Source: Halomonas qaidamensis | GTDB lineage: Bacteria; Pseudomonadota; Gammaproteobacteria; Pseudomonadales; Halomonadaceae | Assembly: GCF_025917315.1 (NCBI RefSeq) | Contig: NZ_CP080627.1 | Coordinates: 62,001 to 126,000, forward strand | DNA: 64,000 nt | Reading direction: 5' to 3' | Shown here: positions 40,970 to 50,705 of the stretch, piece by piece | Position numbering within the stretch: position 1 is the first letter of the stretch | How the letters are laid out: each line of letters begins with the position of its first letter | The notes under the pieces: generated by a model | What the model was told of the DNA's origin: nothing | Database searches by the model: none | Seen by the model: only the letters and a program-made list of their open reading frames with translations | Program-made: the position numbers and the translations under genes

Positions 40970-41045
40970 TTGCTGTTCCCATCAATGTCACCCGTAACGC
41001 TCGCTAAGCATTATGCCTAACGCTGTTACAAATGATGAAATGAAC

Positions 41046-41064
41046 AGGCTCATTGGATGAGCCT
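41046..41064 (-). terminator. Hairpin in the fliK-fliL gap
   Basis: AGGCTCAT and ATGAGCCT form a perfect 8-bp stem with a 3-base loop. The following minus-strand bases (GTTCATTTC) are only moderately T-rich. It may separate fliFGHIJK from fliLMNOPQR. Confidence 0.5.
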
Positions 41065-41163
41065 ATCTTTTGGTTTAGTTACGTGATGCCGTAATAGTCA
41101 GTGTTGTCATACTGAATGCCAACACTTTATTTCGGGCATAGCGATTCTCAGACATAGCGCTTT

Positions 41164-43848
41164 TTAGGCATAGAGATCGACACGACCATCCTGCAACGGG
41201 AGAGTGCTTGTCTCTTTAAGTGGCACGCTTTCGCCGCCTGACTCAGTGAGGCGATCACCAGCGGTTTGGTTAGGCATTTGCTGAGCAAAGGCCTGCTCGT
41301 TGGGAGTTTGCTGCTCACCTACTGAGGTTTCACCTAGTGAAATACCCTGCTCAGCAAGTGCTTCACGCAATTGAGGAATAGCTTGCTCAATCGCCTGACG
41401 AACGGGGGCATGTGACGATAAAAAGTGCGCTTGGGTGCCCTGTTCAGTCACCTTAAGAGTGATCGACAAAGGCCCTAACTCGGTAGGGTGCAGCTGCATT
41501 TTAACCTGATGCTCTCCACCGCGCTGAGCAAATTGAATCAGCTGTTGCCCTAGCTGAGAAGGCCATGCGGGACTGGCAAGCGGCGTATTTAAAGTTGCTG
41601 TCGCTGGGCTATTAGGCATTGGTTGAGGTTGAGAAGTTAGCGATGTAGGCAACGACTGCTCGCTGCCTTTGCTAGTGCTGTTGATTGCATTCGCTGATTC
41701 TGCATCAGCAGGCAAACCGACCATCGCGTCAGCGCTCATGGCAGGTGCTGATGCGAGTGCAGTATTGAGTGGAGAAAGCGCGTGCATGCCTGGTGGCATG
41801 GTAGTAAACGGCTGGGTTGGAATAGTTTCCAGCGATGCCATTAAGGTCGGGGCATTGGCTGGGGAGCTGACTGTTTCCGCAGACCGCGCGTTAGCAGTTG
41901 GTGTGGTTGGGCGTAGAGAGGTATTGCTAACCGTTTGCTGTGTTGCAGCTGCCAAGGCACTGGCCAGCGATGAGGAGCCTAAATGAGCCGTTGCCTGTGT
42001 TGTGGCCTGTGTTAGCGCTTGTGCCGCTGGCTGTGGTGCGTTTGCCACGGCGCTTTCGCCAGAGAGTGCTATCTGCACCTCACGTGGGATAGCGCTGGTG
42101 GGAGTGTCCTGCAGCGTGGTGGCCGTACTAGCGTTGGTCATCGTAACGGTGGGCATAGTAACGGTAGGCATAGTAGCGCTAGTCGTGCCGCCATTAGCAG
42201 TCAACGGCGGCGCGGCTGGTGCAGCACCGTCGCTGGGCGCAGCTGACAGTGCCTGAGGCGAGGCAAGATTCGTCGTGGAAGACGCCACCTGTGGCGAACC
42301 AGTATTAGCTGCTGCCTGTGTTGTGGCCTGTGTTAGCGCTTGTGCTACTGGCTGCGGTGCGTTTGCCACGGCGCTTTCGCCAGTGAGTGCTATCTGCACC
42401 TCACGTGGGATAGCGCTGGTAGGAGTGTCCTGCAACGCGGTGGCCGTACTAGCGTTGGTCATCGTAACGGTAGGCATAGTAACGATAGGCATAGTAGCGC
42501 TAGTCGTGCCGTCATTAGCAGTCAACGGCGGCGCGGCTGGTGCGGCGTTGGCACTGGGCGCAGCTGCTGACAGTGCCTGAGGCGAGGCAAGATTCGTTGT
42601 GGAAGACGCCACCTGTGGCGAACCAGTATTAGCTGCTGCCTGTGTTGTGGCCTGTGTTAGCGCTTGTGCCGCTGGCTGCGGTGTGTTTGCCACGGCGCTT
42701 TCGCCAGTGAGTGCTATCTGCACCTCACGTGGGATAGCGCTGGTGGGAGTGTCCTGCAGCGCGGTGGCCGTACTAGCGTTGGTCATCGTAACGGTAGGCA
42801 TAGTAACGATAGGCATAGTAGCGCTAGTCGTGCCGCCATTAGCAGTCAACGGCGGCGCGGCTGGTGCGGCGTTGGCACTGGGCGCAGCTGCTGACAGTGC
42901 CTCAGGCGTGGCAAGATTCGTCGTGGAAGACGCCACCGGTGGCGAGCTAGTATTAGCCGCTGCCTGTGCTGCTGGCTGTGGCGCTACAGAGGAAGCGCCA
43001 CTATTTGCCGCCGTAAAAGATGTTTGCACAGACGGCAGCTGGTTAGGGCTCAGTGTTTGAGTCTGATTCTGACCTTGTGTCCGTGCCAGTGGAGTAGGCT
43101 CCGTGGCTAACGCGCGATCAGCTAACGCCGTGTGCATTGGTAGTGCTGTGTGCTCAAAAAAAGAAGCTGCGAAAGGTGAAGCGTTAGCAGGCTTCACGCT
43201 ATCTGAATAGCTATCTGAATGGCTATCTGAAGGATTATCCGACGACGCTTGAGTAGTCGCCGTTTCTAGGCTTGAGGCTGCTTTTGGCGCTGCACTGTTA
43301 GTGCTGGCACTGGAAACCGCTTCGTTGCGCACCGGTGACGGCGCAGAATACGAAGCGATAAGGGCTAAGCGCGCAGCGACCTCTTCAATAGTTATCGGTG
43401 TCGAGGTCTCAGCGCTGTCGTTGGCCAGTAACGCGGAAGCGTGTTCAGATGTCAGCGCTTGCTCTGGCGCTGCTGGTGCTATGTCTAGCGATTGGCTAGA
43501 TGCCTGGGTATCGATACTAGTGGCGCGGTTATCAGCAGGCTGTTTGTGTGCGTTTACATTCGCCACGACATTTGCTGCTACGTTTGCCACTACGTTCGCC
43601 AACGCTTCCCCATCCAGCTCACTATCGAGAGATGCTATCTGGTCAACGATATCGCTCATTGGAACGGTTGACGTGTTTTCTGCCTGAGCGTTAGTGGGCG
43701 TGCGTGCCTGATGTTGGCTTGTTGCAGCCTGGGTCAACGCCTGAAGGAACATGCCATGTGTCGCACGCGGGGAGCTAGAGGCGGCAGGGTGGCTTGATGA
43801 CGCGCTCGCCCCCTGACCCTGCATGGTTAGCAATAGCTCAATAGTCAT
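41164..43848 (-). CDS. fliK: Flagellar hook-length control protein FliK, expanded by internal repeats
   Basis: An 894-residue FliK, more than twice the E. coli length (375). The C-terminal Flg_hook domain (~775-855: VKMQLHPTELGPLSITLKV, VRQAIEQAIPQLREALAEQG) interacts with FlhB to switch export from hook to filament. The rest is Ala/Thr/Ser/Pro-rich and disordered, as expected for the exported ruler part. Residues ~297-618 are three tandem, nearly identical repeats of 107-108 residues (landmarks VTMPTVTMTNASTATALQ, TSAIPREVQIAL). In the ruler model, a longer N-terminal part gives a longer hook. The gene follows fliJ by 23 bases. Antisense frames through the repeats are shadows. Confidence 0.93.
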   Translation of the reverse strand: MTIELLLTMQGQGASASSSHPAASSSPRATHGMFLQALTQAATSQHQARTPTNAQAENTSTVPMSDIVDQIASLDSELDGEALANVVANVAANVVANVNAHKQPADNRATSIDTQASSQSLDIAPAAPEQALTSEHASALLANDSAETSTPITIEEVAARLALIASYSAPSPVRNEAVSSASTNSAAPKAASSLETATTQASSDNPSDSHSDSYSDSVKPANASPFAASFFEHTALPMHTALADRALATEPTPLARTQGQNQTQTLSPNQLPSVQTSFTAANSGASSVAPQPAAQAAANTSSPPVASSTTNLATPEALSAAAPSANAAPAAPPLTANGGTTSATMPIVTMPTVTMTNASTATALQDTPTSAIPREVQIALTGESAVANTPQPAAQALTQATTQAAANTGSPQVASSTTNLASPQALSAAAPSANAAPAAPPLTANDGTTSATMPIVTMPTVTMTNASTATALQDTPTSAIPREVQIALTGESAVANAPQPVAQALTQATTQAAANTGSPQVASSTTNLASPQALSAAPSDGAAPAAPPLTANGGTTSATMPTVTMPTVTMTNASTATTLQDTPTSAIPREVQIALSGESAVANAPQPAAQALTQATTQATAHLGSSSLASALAAATQQTVSNTSLRPTTPTANARSAETVSSPANAPTLMASLETIPTQPFTTMPPGMHALSPLNTALASAPAMSADAMVGLPADAESANAINSTSKGSEQSLPTSLTSQPQPMPNSPATATLNTPLASPAWPSQLGQQLIQFAQRGGEHQVKMQLHPTELGPLSITLKVTEQGTQAHFLSSHAPVRQAIEQAIPQLREALAEQGISLGETSVGEQQTPNEQAFAQQMPNQTAGDRLTESGGESVPLKETSTLPLQDGRVDLYA
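41993..42961. repeat. Three tandem ~324-bp repeats inside fliK
   Basis: The landmark GCCTGTGTTGTGGCCTGTGT recurs at 41993, 42314 and 42638, giving periods of 321 and 324 bp; a diverged fragment continues near 42960. Copies differ by few bases and stay in frame (107 or 108 codons). Such copies can change in number by recombination. Confidence 0.95.
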
Positions 43849-43871
43849 AGATACAGCTCCTCGGCGCGGCG

Positions 43872-44324
43872 CTAATGCGACTGATCATTCGGCTGGCGGG
43901 CTAAACGGTTAGTTACAAAGTCATCGTTAGTTTTCTGCTCGTAACGCTCTTGACGGCGATGCTCTTCTGATACGCGTCTCGAGGTCAGCGTGTCGTAGGA
44001 GGAGAGCTTACGCTGTTCCTGCTGCCAATGCTGTTGGCTTTGCTGCACACGTTTTTGCTGGGCCACAAGTGCTTGCCGTGCTCGGCTGAGAGCGGCATCT
44101 AATGACCCTAGGAATTGCTGGTAGTTGTACATGGTGGCGGGGTCGATGCCGTCGCTCATCGCCTTTTGTAAACGCTCGGCATATTCAGCGCGATAGCGGT
44201 TAAGTGATTGAAGCTGTGCTTCTGTTTGCTGCTGTGTTTGGCGTTCTTCAGCCAGTAATTTCCCGGCTTTATCCCGGGCATCACGGGCTAAGCCTGTCAG
44301 CATGTCGAGCTGTGAATGACTCAT
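43872..44324 (-). CDS. fliJ: Flagellar export protein FliJ
   Basis: A 150-residue, entirely helical coiled-coil protein (E. coli 147). It starts MSHSQLDMLTGLARDARDKAGK and has Q/R/E-rich heptads throughout. FliJ sits in the centre of the FliI ATPase ring and couples it to the export gate. Family similarity is low in sequence, so the call rests on coiled-coil pattern, length and position between fliI (2-base gap) and fliK. Confidence 0.92.
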   Translation of the reverse strand: MSHSQLDMLTGLARDARDKAGKLLAEERQTQQQTEAQLQSLNRYRAEYAERLQKAMSDGIDPATMYNYQQFLGSLDAALSRARQALVAQQKRVQQSQQHWQQEQRKLSSYDTLTSRRVSEEHRRQERYEQKTNDDFVTNRLARQPNDQSH

Positions 44325-44326
44325 CG

Positions 44327-45715
44327 CTAACCTCCCACTACCGCGTGCAGTGCTTGGCGTGATGCTTCAAGCGTTGCACACTCATCAATGTTTTGCTGAA
44401 GAAATCGCTCCAATGATGGAAAGCGGTTTACCGCTTCGTCCAGTCTTGGATCATGTCCTGGGCTATAAGCCCCTACGCTGATCAAGTCACGATTGCGCTG
44501 ATAGCGTGAAAAAAGCTGTTTAAAAGTGCGCGCCTCTTGTAGCTGTTCAGGCGAGCTAATAGCGGTCATCGCACGACTGATCGAGGCCTCAATATCAATT
44601 GCCGGGTAGTGCCCTGCCTCGGCTAGTGTTCGAGAAAGTACGATGTGGCCATCCAAAATCGCCCTGGCTGAATCGGCAATGGGGTCTTGCTGGTCATCGC
44701 CTTCGGTTAGCACGGTATAAAACGCGGTGATGGAACCGCCACCACGCTCAGCGTTTCCGGCACGCTCAACAAGGCCGGGTAACTTAGCGAATACCGAAGG
44801 TGGGTACCCCTTGGTAGCCGGTGGCTCCCCAATGGCGAGGGCAATTTCACGCTGGGCCATGGCGTAGCGTGTCAGCGAATCCATAATCAGCAGCACGTTT
44901 CGCCCTGCATCGCGGAACCCTTCAGCAAGCCGCGTCGCGTAAGCGGCCCCTTGTAAGCGTTGCAGTGGTGAGGTGTCAGCAGGTGCCGCCACTACCACCG
45001 CACGCCGGCGGCCTTCAGGCCCCAGAATGTTGTCGATGAAGTCTTGTACCTCACGGCCACGCTCGCCGATGAGTCCGACCACAATGACATCCGCTTGGGT
45101 GTAGCGAGCCATCATGCCCAGTAAAACTGATTTACCCACCCCAGAGCCGGCAAATAGCCCCATGCGCTGACCTCGGCCGACGCTTAGTAGTGCATTAATC
45201 GCCCGAATGCCTACATCGATTTGCTCCTCAATAGGCGCGCGGGAAAGCGGGTTAAGCAGCGTTGCTTTAAGGGTTGCTCGCGGCGTATCTTCAACGCTTT
45301 CACGGTCGTCCAACGGGTTGCCGTTGCCATCGAGCACTCGCCCTAGCAAGTCATCGCCAATTGGAAAACGGCGAGCGCTGTGACCACTGCCATCGCTAAG
45401 CGGAGAGACTCTGGCACCTGGCATAAGGCCAGAAATTTCTTCTAATGGCATCAGAAACAGCTTGTCGCCAGAAAACCCGACAACTTCTGCTTCTGCATGT
45501 TTGTCGCTATCGTTTAACCGCCCATCCGCGCCAGGTAATTCGATGCGACAAGCACTTCCTACTGCCACGCGTAACCCCACTACCTCAATGACCATGCCCG
45601 TAGCACGTATCACACGGCCACTGGTACGGTAGTGAGGCAACTGACTAACGCGCTGCGTTGTTCGGTGCAGGGCTTTGCGCCAGCGGTATAGATGAGGGCA
45701 CGTCGCGTCGCTCAT
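44327..45715 (-). CDS. fliI: Flagellum-specific ATPase FliI
   Basis: A 462-residue ATPase related to F1-beta. Walker A is [15 protein letters not shown] (~residues 181-195), followed by [16 protein letters not shown], Walker B-type [17 protein letters not shown], and [12 protein letters not shown]. It hydrolyses ATP at the export gate, releasing chaperones and cargo. Length matches E. coli (457). It follows fliH by 14 bases and precedes fliJ by 2. Confidence 0.97.
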   Translation of the reverse strand: MSDATCPHLYRWRKALHRTTQRVSQLPHYRTSGRVIRATGMVIEVVGLRVAVGSACRIELPGADGRLNDSDKHAEAEVVGFSGDKLFLMPLEEISGLMPGARVSPLSDGSGHSARRFPIGDDLLGRVLDGNGNPLDDRESVEDTPRATLKATLLNPLSRAPIEEQIDVGIRAINALLSVGRGQRMGLFAGSGVGKSVLLGMMARYTQADVIVVGLIGERGREVQDFIDNILGPEGRRRAVVVAAPADTSPLQRLQGAAYATRLAEGFRDAGRNVLLIMDSLTRYAMAQREIALAIGEPPATKGYPPSVFAKLPGLVERAGNAERGGGSITAFYTVLTEGDDQQDPIADSARAILDGHIVLSRTLAEAGHYPAIDIEASISRAMTAISSPEQLQEARTFKQLFSRYQRNRDLISVGAYSPGHDPRLDEAVNRFPSLERFLQQNIDECATLEASRQALHAVVGG

Positions 45716-45729
45716 GGCATTACCTGTGA

Positions 45730-46500
45730 CTAAGAGGATGGAGGTTCATGGCTATGATGGCGCTTGCGTAACTGTGCAACGATCGACTGCCAGCGGCTTT
45801 CAAACGTAGCATCTAGCTCCCCTTGGGCACTGGTGATCCGGCACCCGCCCCGCGCAAGTTGGTCATCGGGCTGTAAGGTCCAGCTGGCCGCCAGTAGCTC
45901 GCTGCCAAGATGCTCTTTGACTAGCGTGTGATCTTGCGGGTTAAGCCAAAGGCGTTGCTGACCCACAAGCGGAGGCTCGGTGTGGAGCAGCTCACGGACA
46001 ATCTCTAATACTTGCTCAGGGCGTTCTCGCAGTGCATCTGCGGCTAACTGTTTGCCAGTAGCCAGTGCGAGTTCAGCAAGATCGTGTGCCACTGTCTCAT
46101 CAATACGCTCTAGTGCATCAGAAAATTGCTTGGCAAGTGAACGCAGCGGAGCCACGGTTTTACGCACCTGTTGCTCAAGCTCTTTCTCTGCTTGGGCGCG
46201 TCCTTCGCTAAGACCCTGTTCAAGCCCTTCTTGATGGCCGCGTGCTAAGCCAGCCTGATAGCCGGTTTCCTCTGCTTCCTGACGAATGCGTTCGTAGAAC
46301 GCTTGACGCTCTTTTTCCTCACGCTGACGAGCCTGTTCAGCGGCTTTCTTCGCTGCTTCTACTTTGCGCTGCTGAGCGGAAGGTGTTGGCGCATCACTCG
46401 GTTGGGAGTTTTTCGGTTGCTGCGTCAATTCATCCATCTGCCAACGCCGCCAGCTGCCGTGCCGGTCAAACTCCGGCGTTTTGGCGTTAGACATACTCAT
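45730..46500 (-). CDS. fliH: Flagellar assembly protein FliH
   Basis: A 256-residue regulator of the FliI ATPase. The central coiled coil (~45-115) contains the family's GxxxG-type run ([20 protein letters not shown], then [11 protein letters not shown]), and the C-terminal part (~125-250) resembles the V/F-type ATPase stator subunit E. It links FliI to FliN at the C-ring. Its start overlaps the fliG stop by 14 bases. Confidence 0.94.
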   Translation of the reverse strand: MSMSNAKTPEFDRHGSWRRWQMDELTQQPKNSQPSDAPTPSAQQRKVEAAKKAAEQARQREEKERQAFYERIRQEAEETGYQAGLARGHQEGLEQGLSEGRAQAEKELEQQVRKTVAPLRSLAKQFSDALERIDETVAHDLAELALATGKQLAADALRERPEQVLEIVRELLHTEPPLVGQQRLWLNPQDHTLVKEHLGSELLAASWTLQPDDQLARGGCRITSAQGELDATFESRWQSIVAQLRKRHHSHEPPSS

Positions 46501-47494
46501 CGTCTCCGCCCGCTAAGACGATCTCGCCGGAATCAGCCAGTCGACGGACTACCTGCAAAATAGCTTTCTGTTCGGTTTCTACCTGTGACACGCGAATAGG
46601 GCCGCGGGCTTCCATATCTTCGCGAACCAGGTCTGCTGCCCGCTGTGACATGTTGCGCAGGAACTTGTCGACCAACGCGTCCTGGGCTCCCTTGAGGGCC
46701 ACCACCAGGGAATTGGTTTCGACTTCTTGAAGCACCATCTGAATAGCACGGTTGTCCAGGTCGAGTAGGTTCTCGAAGAGGAACATTTCGTCGATAATTT
46801 TTTGAGCCAAGTCTTCGCTGTGAGAGCGAACGGTTTCGATGGCCACTTCTTCCTGAGACGAGTTCATCAAGTTGAGAATTTCGGCCGCCGTTCTTACGCC
46901 ACCCATCTTGCTGCGTTTGAGGTTTTGACCATCTAGCATGCTGGTTAGTACTTCCGTCAGTTCTTGCAGCGCGGCGGGCTGAACGCCGCTGAACGTCGCA
47001 ATCCGTAGTACCACATCGTTACGCAGTTTCTCTTCAAACAGCTCAAGAATATCAGCGGCTTGGTGCCGATCCAGATGAACCAAAATAGTGGCGATGATCT
47101 GCGGATGTTCATCACGAATCAGCTCAGACACCATGTTGGCTTCCATAAGGTTCAGCGCATCAATGCCTGAGTTGCCACCGGTGGTCTCGAGAATATCCTC
47201 AATAAGGCTCGTTGCACGTTCGCTACCTAGTGCTTTTGTAAGCACAGAGCGAATATGCTCACTGGAGTTGAGGTTAAGCGCCACAAACTCTTCTGTTTCG
47301 TTATGGAAGGCTTCTAGTACGGCTTTCATATCCTCGTGTGAGACTTGATGTAAGCGAGCCATTTCCATACTGATGTCTTGTACTTCGCTGGCGCTAAGGT
47401 ACTTGAACACCTCAGCGGCGCTATCCTCATCCAACGCAAGCAAGAGAATGGCGCTTTTACGTGCGCCGGTCATCTCGGCAATCGGGCTACTCAT
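46487..47494 (-). CDS. fliG: Flagellar motor switch protein FliG
   Basis: A 335-residue rotor protein (E. coli 331) with the three armadillo-like domains: N-terminal FliF-binding part ([20 protein letters not shown]), middle domain with [13 protein letters not shown], and C-terminal torque domain ([20 protein letters not shown]) bearing the conserved charged residues that face MotA. It overlaps fliF by 8 bases and fliH by 14, so the genes are translationally coupled. Confidence 0.97.
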   Translation of the reverse strand: MSSPIAEMTGARKSAILLLALDEDSAAEVFKYLSASEVQDISMEMARLHQVSHEDMKAVLEAFHNETEEFVALNLNSSEHIRSVLTKALGSERATSLIEDILETTGGNSGIDALNLMEANMVSELIRDEHPQIIATILVHLDRHQAADILELFEEKLRNDVVLRIATFSGVQPAALQELTEVLTSMLDGQNLKRSKMGGVRTAAEILNLMNSSQEEVAIETVRSHSEDLAQKIIDEMFLFENLLDLDNRAIQMVLQEVETNSLVVALKGAQDALVDKFLRNMSQRAADLVREDMEARGPIRVSQVETEQKAILQVVRRLADSGEIVLAGGDDEYV

Positions 47495-49238
47495 GGGTGT
47501 TCATCCAGCTGCGGATAATCATTGCGACCATGCGGGGGTCTTCCTGGGCCATTTCGCGTAGGTCGTTGAGGTTGTGTTCGTACAACGAGGTTTTACGACG
47601 ACGCTTAGGTTTATTGCTATAGGTGTCTTCAGCCTCTGCAGACTGTCCACTCTCTTGCTCATCTTCTTCACCCCCGACACTAGCGCTAAAGGTACTGCCA
47701 GGCATTGCGGCAGCCATCACCGGCGGCTGGGTGTAACGCTTGATCAGAGGCCGTAAAATCAGCAGGTAAAGCAACAAGGCCGCAAGGGCAACTAGCAAAT
47801 AGCGACCCAAGGTAGCAGCAATGGCGAGTGTTTCTGGCTGCTGCCACCAAACAACGTCAGACGCACTGTCATCAGTAGTAGCGAACGGTGTATTGACGAC
47901 CTCTACCTGATCACCACGCGCTTGCGAAAAGCCCATTGCCTGTTGGACTAAGCGTTCAAGCTGAGCAACTTCTTCAGGGCTTAGGGCAACTTGTTCTGCT
48001 TCGCCTTCTTCATTGATAACACGGCGAAAGTTTACGACGACCGCTGCCGATAGACGCTCTACCTGGCCTAGCCGATGCTGAATGTGTTCAATACTGCGGT
48101 CAACTTCATAGTTAACGACATCTTCTTGGCGCAGGTTCTGGAGGGCGTTTTCAGGGACATCCTCTTCCTCTTCATCAGCGTCGGGCTGATTGATCAGCGC
48201 GGGTGCTACGCCAGGAGGGGTGTTGGTTAAGGCTCCTGGGATACCGGTTGCCAGCGGGTCTTCACCATCGAAAGATAGGCTAAGCTGGCGGCTACGAACC
48301 GCAGATTCATTGGGCGCCTGGTTGGGTGCATAGCGCTCAGAGGTTTGTTCACGGCGCGAAAAGTCGATCTGTGCGGCCACCTGCGCGCGGACGTTATCAC
48401 TACCCAGTATGGGTGAAAGGATGTTTTCGATACGCCGTTGATAGGAGCGTTCAACTTCCGCTATATACTCAAGTTGAGAGCCGTCTAGGTCATTACCTTG
48501 TGATGTGTTAGCGGAAAGCAGTCGTCCATTTTGATCGACAATGGTGACGTCTTCCGCCGCTAGTTCAGGAACACTGCTGGAGACCATATGAACGATGGCG
48601 CTGACTTGCCCTTCACCTAGTACGCGTCCAGGTAGCAGTGTCAGAACAACGGATGCTTTGGCAGGCTCTCGGTCACGAATAAAAACGGAAGGCTTGGCCA
48701 TTGAAAGGTGTACGCGGACCTTATCAACGGGACCCAGTGATTCAATGGAGCGGGACAGCTCACCTTCAAGACCGCGCTGGAAGTTAACTTGCTCAGCAAA
48801 TTGACTGATACCGAACGCTTGATTCTCCATCAGCTCAAAGCCCAAGTTACCGCCACGGGGGAGCCCTTGCTCAGCAAGTTGTAATCTTAGCGTATGCACT
48901 TGTTCGCTAGGGATTAGCAGCGCCTGACCACCTTCGCTAAATTGGTAGGGCACGCCGCGACTATCCAGCTCCGCAATAATACGGCCGCCATCGGCTTCAT
49001 TCAGGTTGCTGTACAGAACCCGATACTCTGGGCTGTTAGCCCACATGAAAAGCGCAGCAATGATCGCAATAGAAGCCGCCGCAGCGACCAATAGCACAAC
49101 CAATGGGTTACCGCGCAGTTGCTTTAACGTGCGCTCAACCGTTGAGGGACTTTTAGTGTCATTTTCTGGCGTTCCACTGCGGGGTGTCTGTTGTGTCGTG
49201 CTGTTCTGACGGCCTGCCGTAGCATCAGTTTCGCTCAT
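47487..49238 (-). CDS. fliF: Flagellar MS-ring protein FliF
   Basis: A 583-residue MS-ring subunit (E. coli 552). TM1 is near residues 46-65 ([20 protein letters not shown]), the ring-building motifs [20 protein letters not shown] and [20 protein letters not shown] follow, an acidic loop ([11 protein letters not shown]) interrupts the RBM3 region, and TM2 is near 455-475. The C-terminal tail that ends [10 protein letters not shown] binds FliG. The ATG at 49238 is chosen because GGAGG lies 5 bases upstream; a start at 49262 is less likely. First gene of fliFGHIJK; divergent from fliE. Confidence 0.96.
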   Translation of the reverse strand: MSETDATAGRQNSTTQQTPRSGTPENDTKSPSTVERTLKQLRGNPLVVLLVAAAASIAIIAALFMWANSPEYRVLYSNLNEADGGRIIAELDSRGVPYQFSEGGQALLIPSEQVHTLRLQLAEQGLPRGGNLGFELMENQAFGISQFAEQVNFQRGLEGELSRSIESLGPVDKVRVHLSMAKPSVFIRDREPAKASVVLTLLPGRVLGEGQVSAIVHMVSSSVPELAAEDVTIVDQNGRLLSANTSQGNDLDGSQLEYIAEVERSYQRRIENILSPILGSDNVRAQVAAQIDFSRREQTSERYAPNQAPNESAVRSRQLSLSFDGEDPLATGIPGALTNTPPGVAPALINQPDADEEEEDVPENALQNLRQEDVVNYEVDRSIEHIQHRLGQVERLSAAVVVNFRRVINEEGEAEQVALSPEEVAQLERLVQQAMGFSQARGDQVEVVNTPFATTDDSASDVVWWQQPETLAIAATLGRYLLVALAALLLYLLILRPLIKRYTQPPVMAAAMPGSTFSASVGGEEDEQESGQSAEAEDTYSNKPKRRRKTSLYEHNLNDLREMAQEDPRMVAMIIRSWMNTHE

Positions 49239-49439
49239 GCGTGCCTCCATAAAGGCAGGCAAAACTGATGACGGCTCAGGCGCATCACCAAAGAAAGCAT
49301 AGGCTGATATCCGTCAATCGCGGTTATCCGCTAAAAAATGAAGCGGAATTGTGATGAACGCCATTATCCTGGGGCAAGTCGAGCATAAATGAACGAACAG
49401 GTCGGCTTTTAATGCGTATTTGTACGTATGAGTGTTCTA

Positions 49440-49452
49440 CTACCAATGGTAG
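49440..49452. promoter_or_regulatory. Palindrome in the fliF-fliE divergent region
   Basis: CTACCAATGGTAG is a perfect 6+1+6 palindrome, 43 bases before the fliE start. It could be an operator; no known box is matched. The rest of the 256-base region should hold the two divergent class 2 promoters but none could be assigned with confidence. Confidence 0.35.
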
Positions 49453-49494
49453 GCTTTTGGTATTACTCCACCTTCCTTTGGATGAGGCGTGTTT

Positions 49495-49821
49495 ATGAGT
49501 TCACCTGCCATACAGTCAGCGCTACAGCAAATGCAAGGCTTAGCTACCCAAGCAGCCCAACCTATTAAGGGAGAGCATGTTGCCACAGCGGTGGGGCAAG
49601 GCGGTTTTGGTAGTGAGCTACAAGCATCTATTCAGCGCATCAACCGTTTGCAGCAGGCTGCGAATACCAAGGCGATGGCGTTTCAGGCAGGTGAGCCGAA
49701 TATTGAGCTGAGTGATGTGATGGTCGATATGCAAAAAGCGAGCGTCGCTTTTCAGATGGGGTTGCAAGTGCGTAATCGCCTGGTAACCGCCTACCGCGAC
49801 GTAATGAATATGCAGGTATAA
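49495..49821 (+). CDS. fliE: Flagellar hook-basal body complex protein FliE
   Basis: A 108-residue rod adaptor that joins the MS ring to the rod (E. coli 104). The C-terminal LSDVMVDMQKASVAFQMGLQ and RNRLVTAYRDVMNMQV are the conserved helices. The ATG at 49495 has GAGG 7 bases upstream; a GTG at 49489 is less well placed. It is divergent from fliF, the usual enterobacterial arrangement. Confidence 0.95.
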   Translation: MSSPAIQSALQQMQGLATQAAQPIKGEHVATAVGQGGFGSELQASIQRINRLQQAANTKAMAFQAGEPNIELSDVMVDMQKASVAFQMGLQVRNRLVTAYRDVMNMQV

Positions 49822-49954
49822 ATAACACTTATTCGCTGGCGTTAATACGGAATTGATAAAAACGCTTACGAAAGAAACAAAGAAGGAAACGAAGTGGGGG
49901 AGTAAGAGAGGGTGCCAAGCCAGCGGTAGCGACGTCTCCTCTCCCATCACTCGA

Positions 49955-50347
49955 TTAGGCTTCTAGAGAAATAAGTCGGCCTTGTAATTCCTCCAGTCGC
50001 TCTGCAACGAGCAGTACTTCTTCTGCTGGTATTTGGCGAATAACATCCCCCGTTTCACGGTCGATGACTTTCGTGATAATCCGCTCAGACTGCTCGCTTA
50101 GGGCAAATTCCAGCCCACGTGGCCGTAGTGTTTCATTGATGCGCTGTATAGGGGGTAAGAGCGCTTCTTTAGACAGCAGGCTAGGTTCATTTGGTTGGCT
50201 GCTCGGCGTACCTGGTAAGGTGCTTGTCAACGTGCTAAGCGGTGGCTGCAGAGACTGAACTTTTAGGGTGTGCGCGGGTTGGACGGGCATTGGTTGGTAA
50301 GGTATTGATGCCGTAGAGGCAAGGTCGTCAATGAAGAGTGGGCCCAT
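49955..50347 (-). CDS. flaG: FlaG family flagellar protein
   Basis: A 130-residue protein. The C-terminal ~75 residues (INETLRPRGLEFALSEQSER, IITKVIDRETGDVIRQIPAE, EVLLVAERLEELQGRL) match the FlaG family, which is found next to flagellin genes in Vibrio, Pseudomonas and Aeromonas and influences filament length. The N-terminal ~50 residues are proline/serine-rich and variable. The ATG at 50347 has AGGA 9 bases upstream. Here no flagellin gene is adjacent. A sigma-28-like -10 element lies about 92 bases upstream. Confidence 0.85.
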   Translation of the reverse strand: MGPLFIDDLASTASIPYQPMPVQPAHTLKVQSLQPPLSTLTSTLPGTPSSQPNEPSLLSKEALLPPIQRINETLRPRGLEFALSEQSERIITKVIDRETGDVIRQIPAEEVLLVAERLEELQGRLISLEA

Positions 50348-50438
50348 AATAGTTAATCCTTTAAAAAAAGCCGCGCAAGAGGCAGCAAAGAAAAGGTGAC
50401 GAGGCCATTCATCATGCCGCTATGAGCCTCTTTCATTT

Positions 50439-50465
50439 TTATCGGCAAACGTATAATCAATGTCA
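50439..50465 (-). promoter_or_regulatory. Possible sigma-28 promoter of flaG
   Basis: On the minus strand GCCGATAA (50439-50446) is a perfect FliA -10. The -35 position, 14 bases upstream, reads TGACA rather than TAAAG, so only half of the promoter is convincing. Confidence 0.4.
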
Positions 50466-50644
50466 TTGTTTATAAAGCGCAGGGCTGCTTATCGGTGCAG
50501 GCTATCACACTAGCGGTCGCTTCCCGCCGTTGTTGCTCCTTTACTATAGATGAAATGGGAGGGGGAGTTAGTTTTTTCATGAGCGTACGGTAGCCAGAGG
50601 CCTTCTGGTATGCTTTGCCGCGTTGTGATGGGTATATAGACGTA

Positions 50645-50683
50645 GCGTAATAACTTGGCGTAATAACGTGCTGTAATAACAAC
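50645..50683. repeat. Three direct 13-bp repeats upstream of the PilZ/HD-GYP gene
   Basis: GCGTAATAACTTG, GCGTAATAACGTG and CTGTAATAACAAC are consecutive 13-bp units ending 22 bases before the start codon. The remaining 50348-50644 stretch between flaG and this gene holds the possible flaG promoter and no gene that I can support. Confidence 0.8.
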
Positions 50684-50705
50684 GTGGTAGGGAAGCGAAA
50701 CGAGA

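Noticed and set aside
41993..42961. CRISPR array in the repetitive region
   Set aside because: Repeats are ~324 bp, directly adjacent, in frame and coding; no short repeats with unique spacers.
42002..43060. Long plus-strand open frames opposite fliK (around 42002-42256, 42275-42580, 42599-43060)
   Set aside because: They are antisense shadows of the fliK repeats; they look alike because the repeats are alike, and they have no ribosome sites or recognisable domains.
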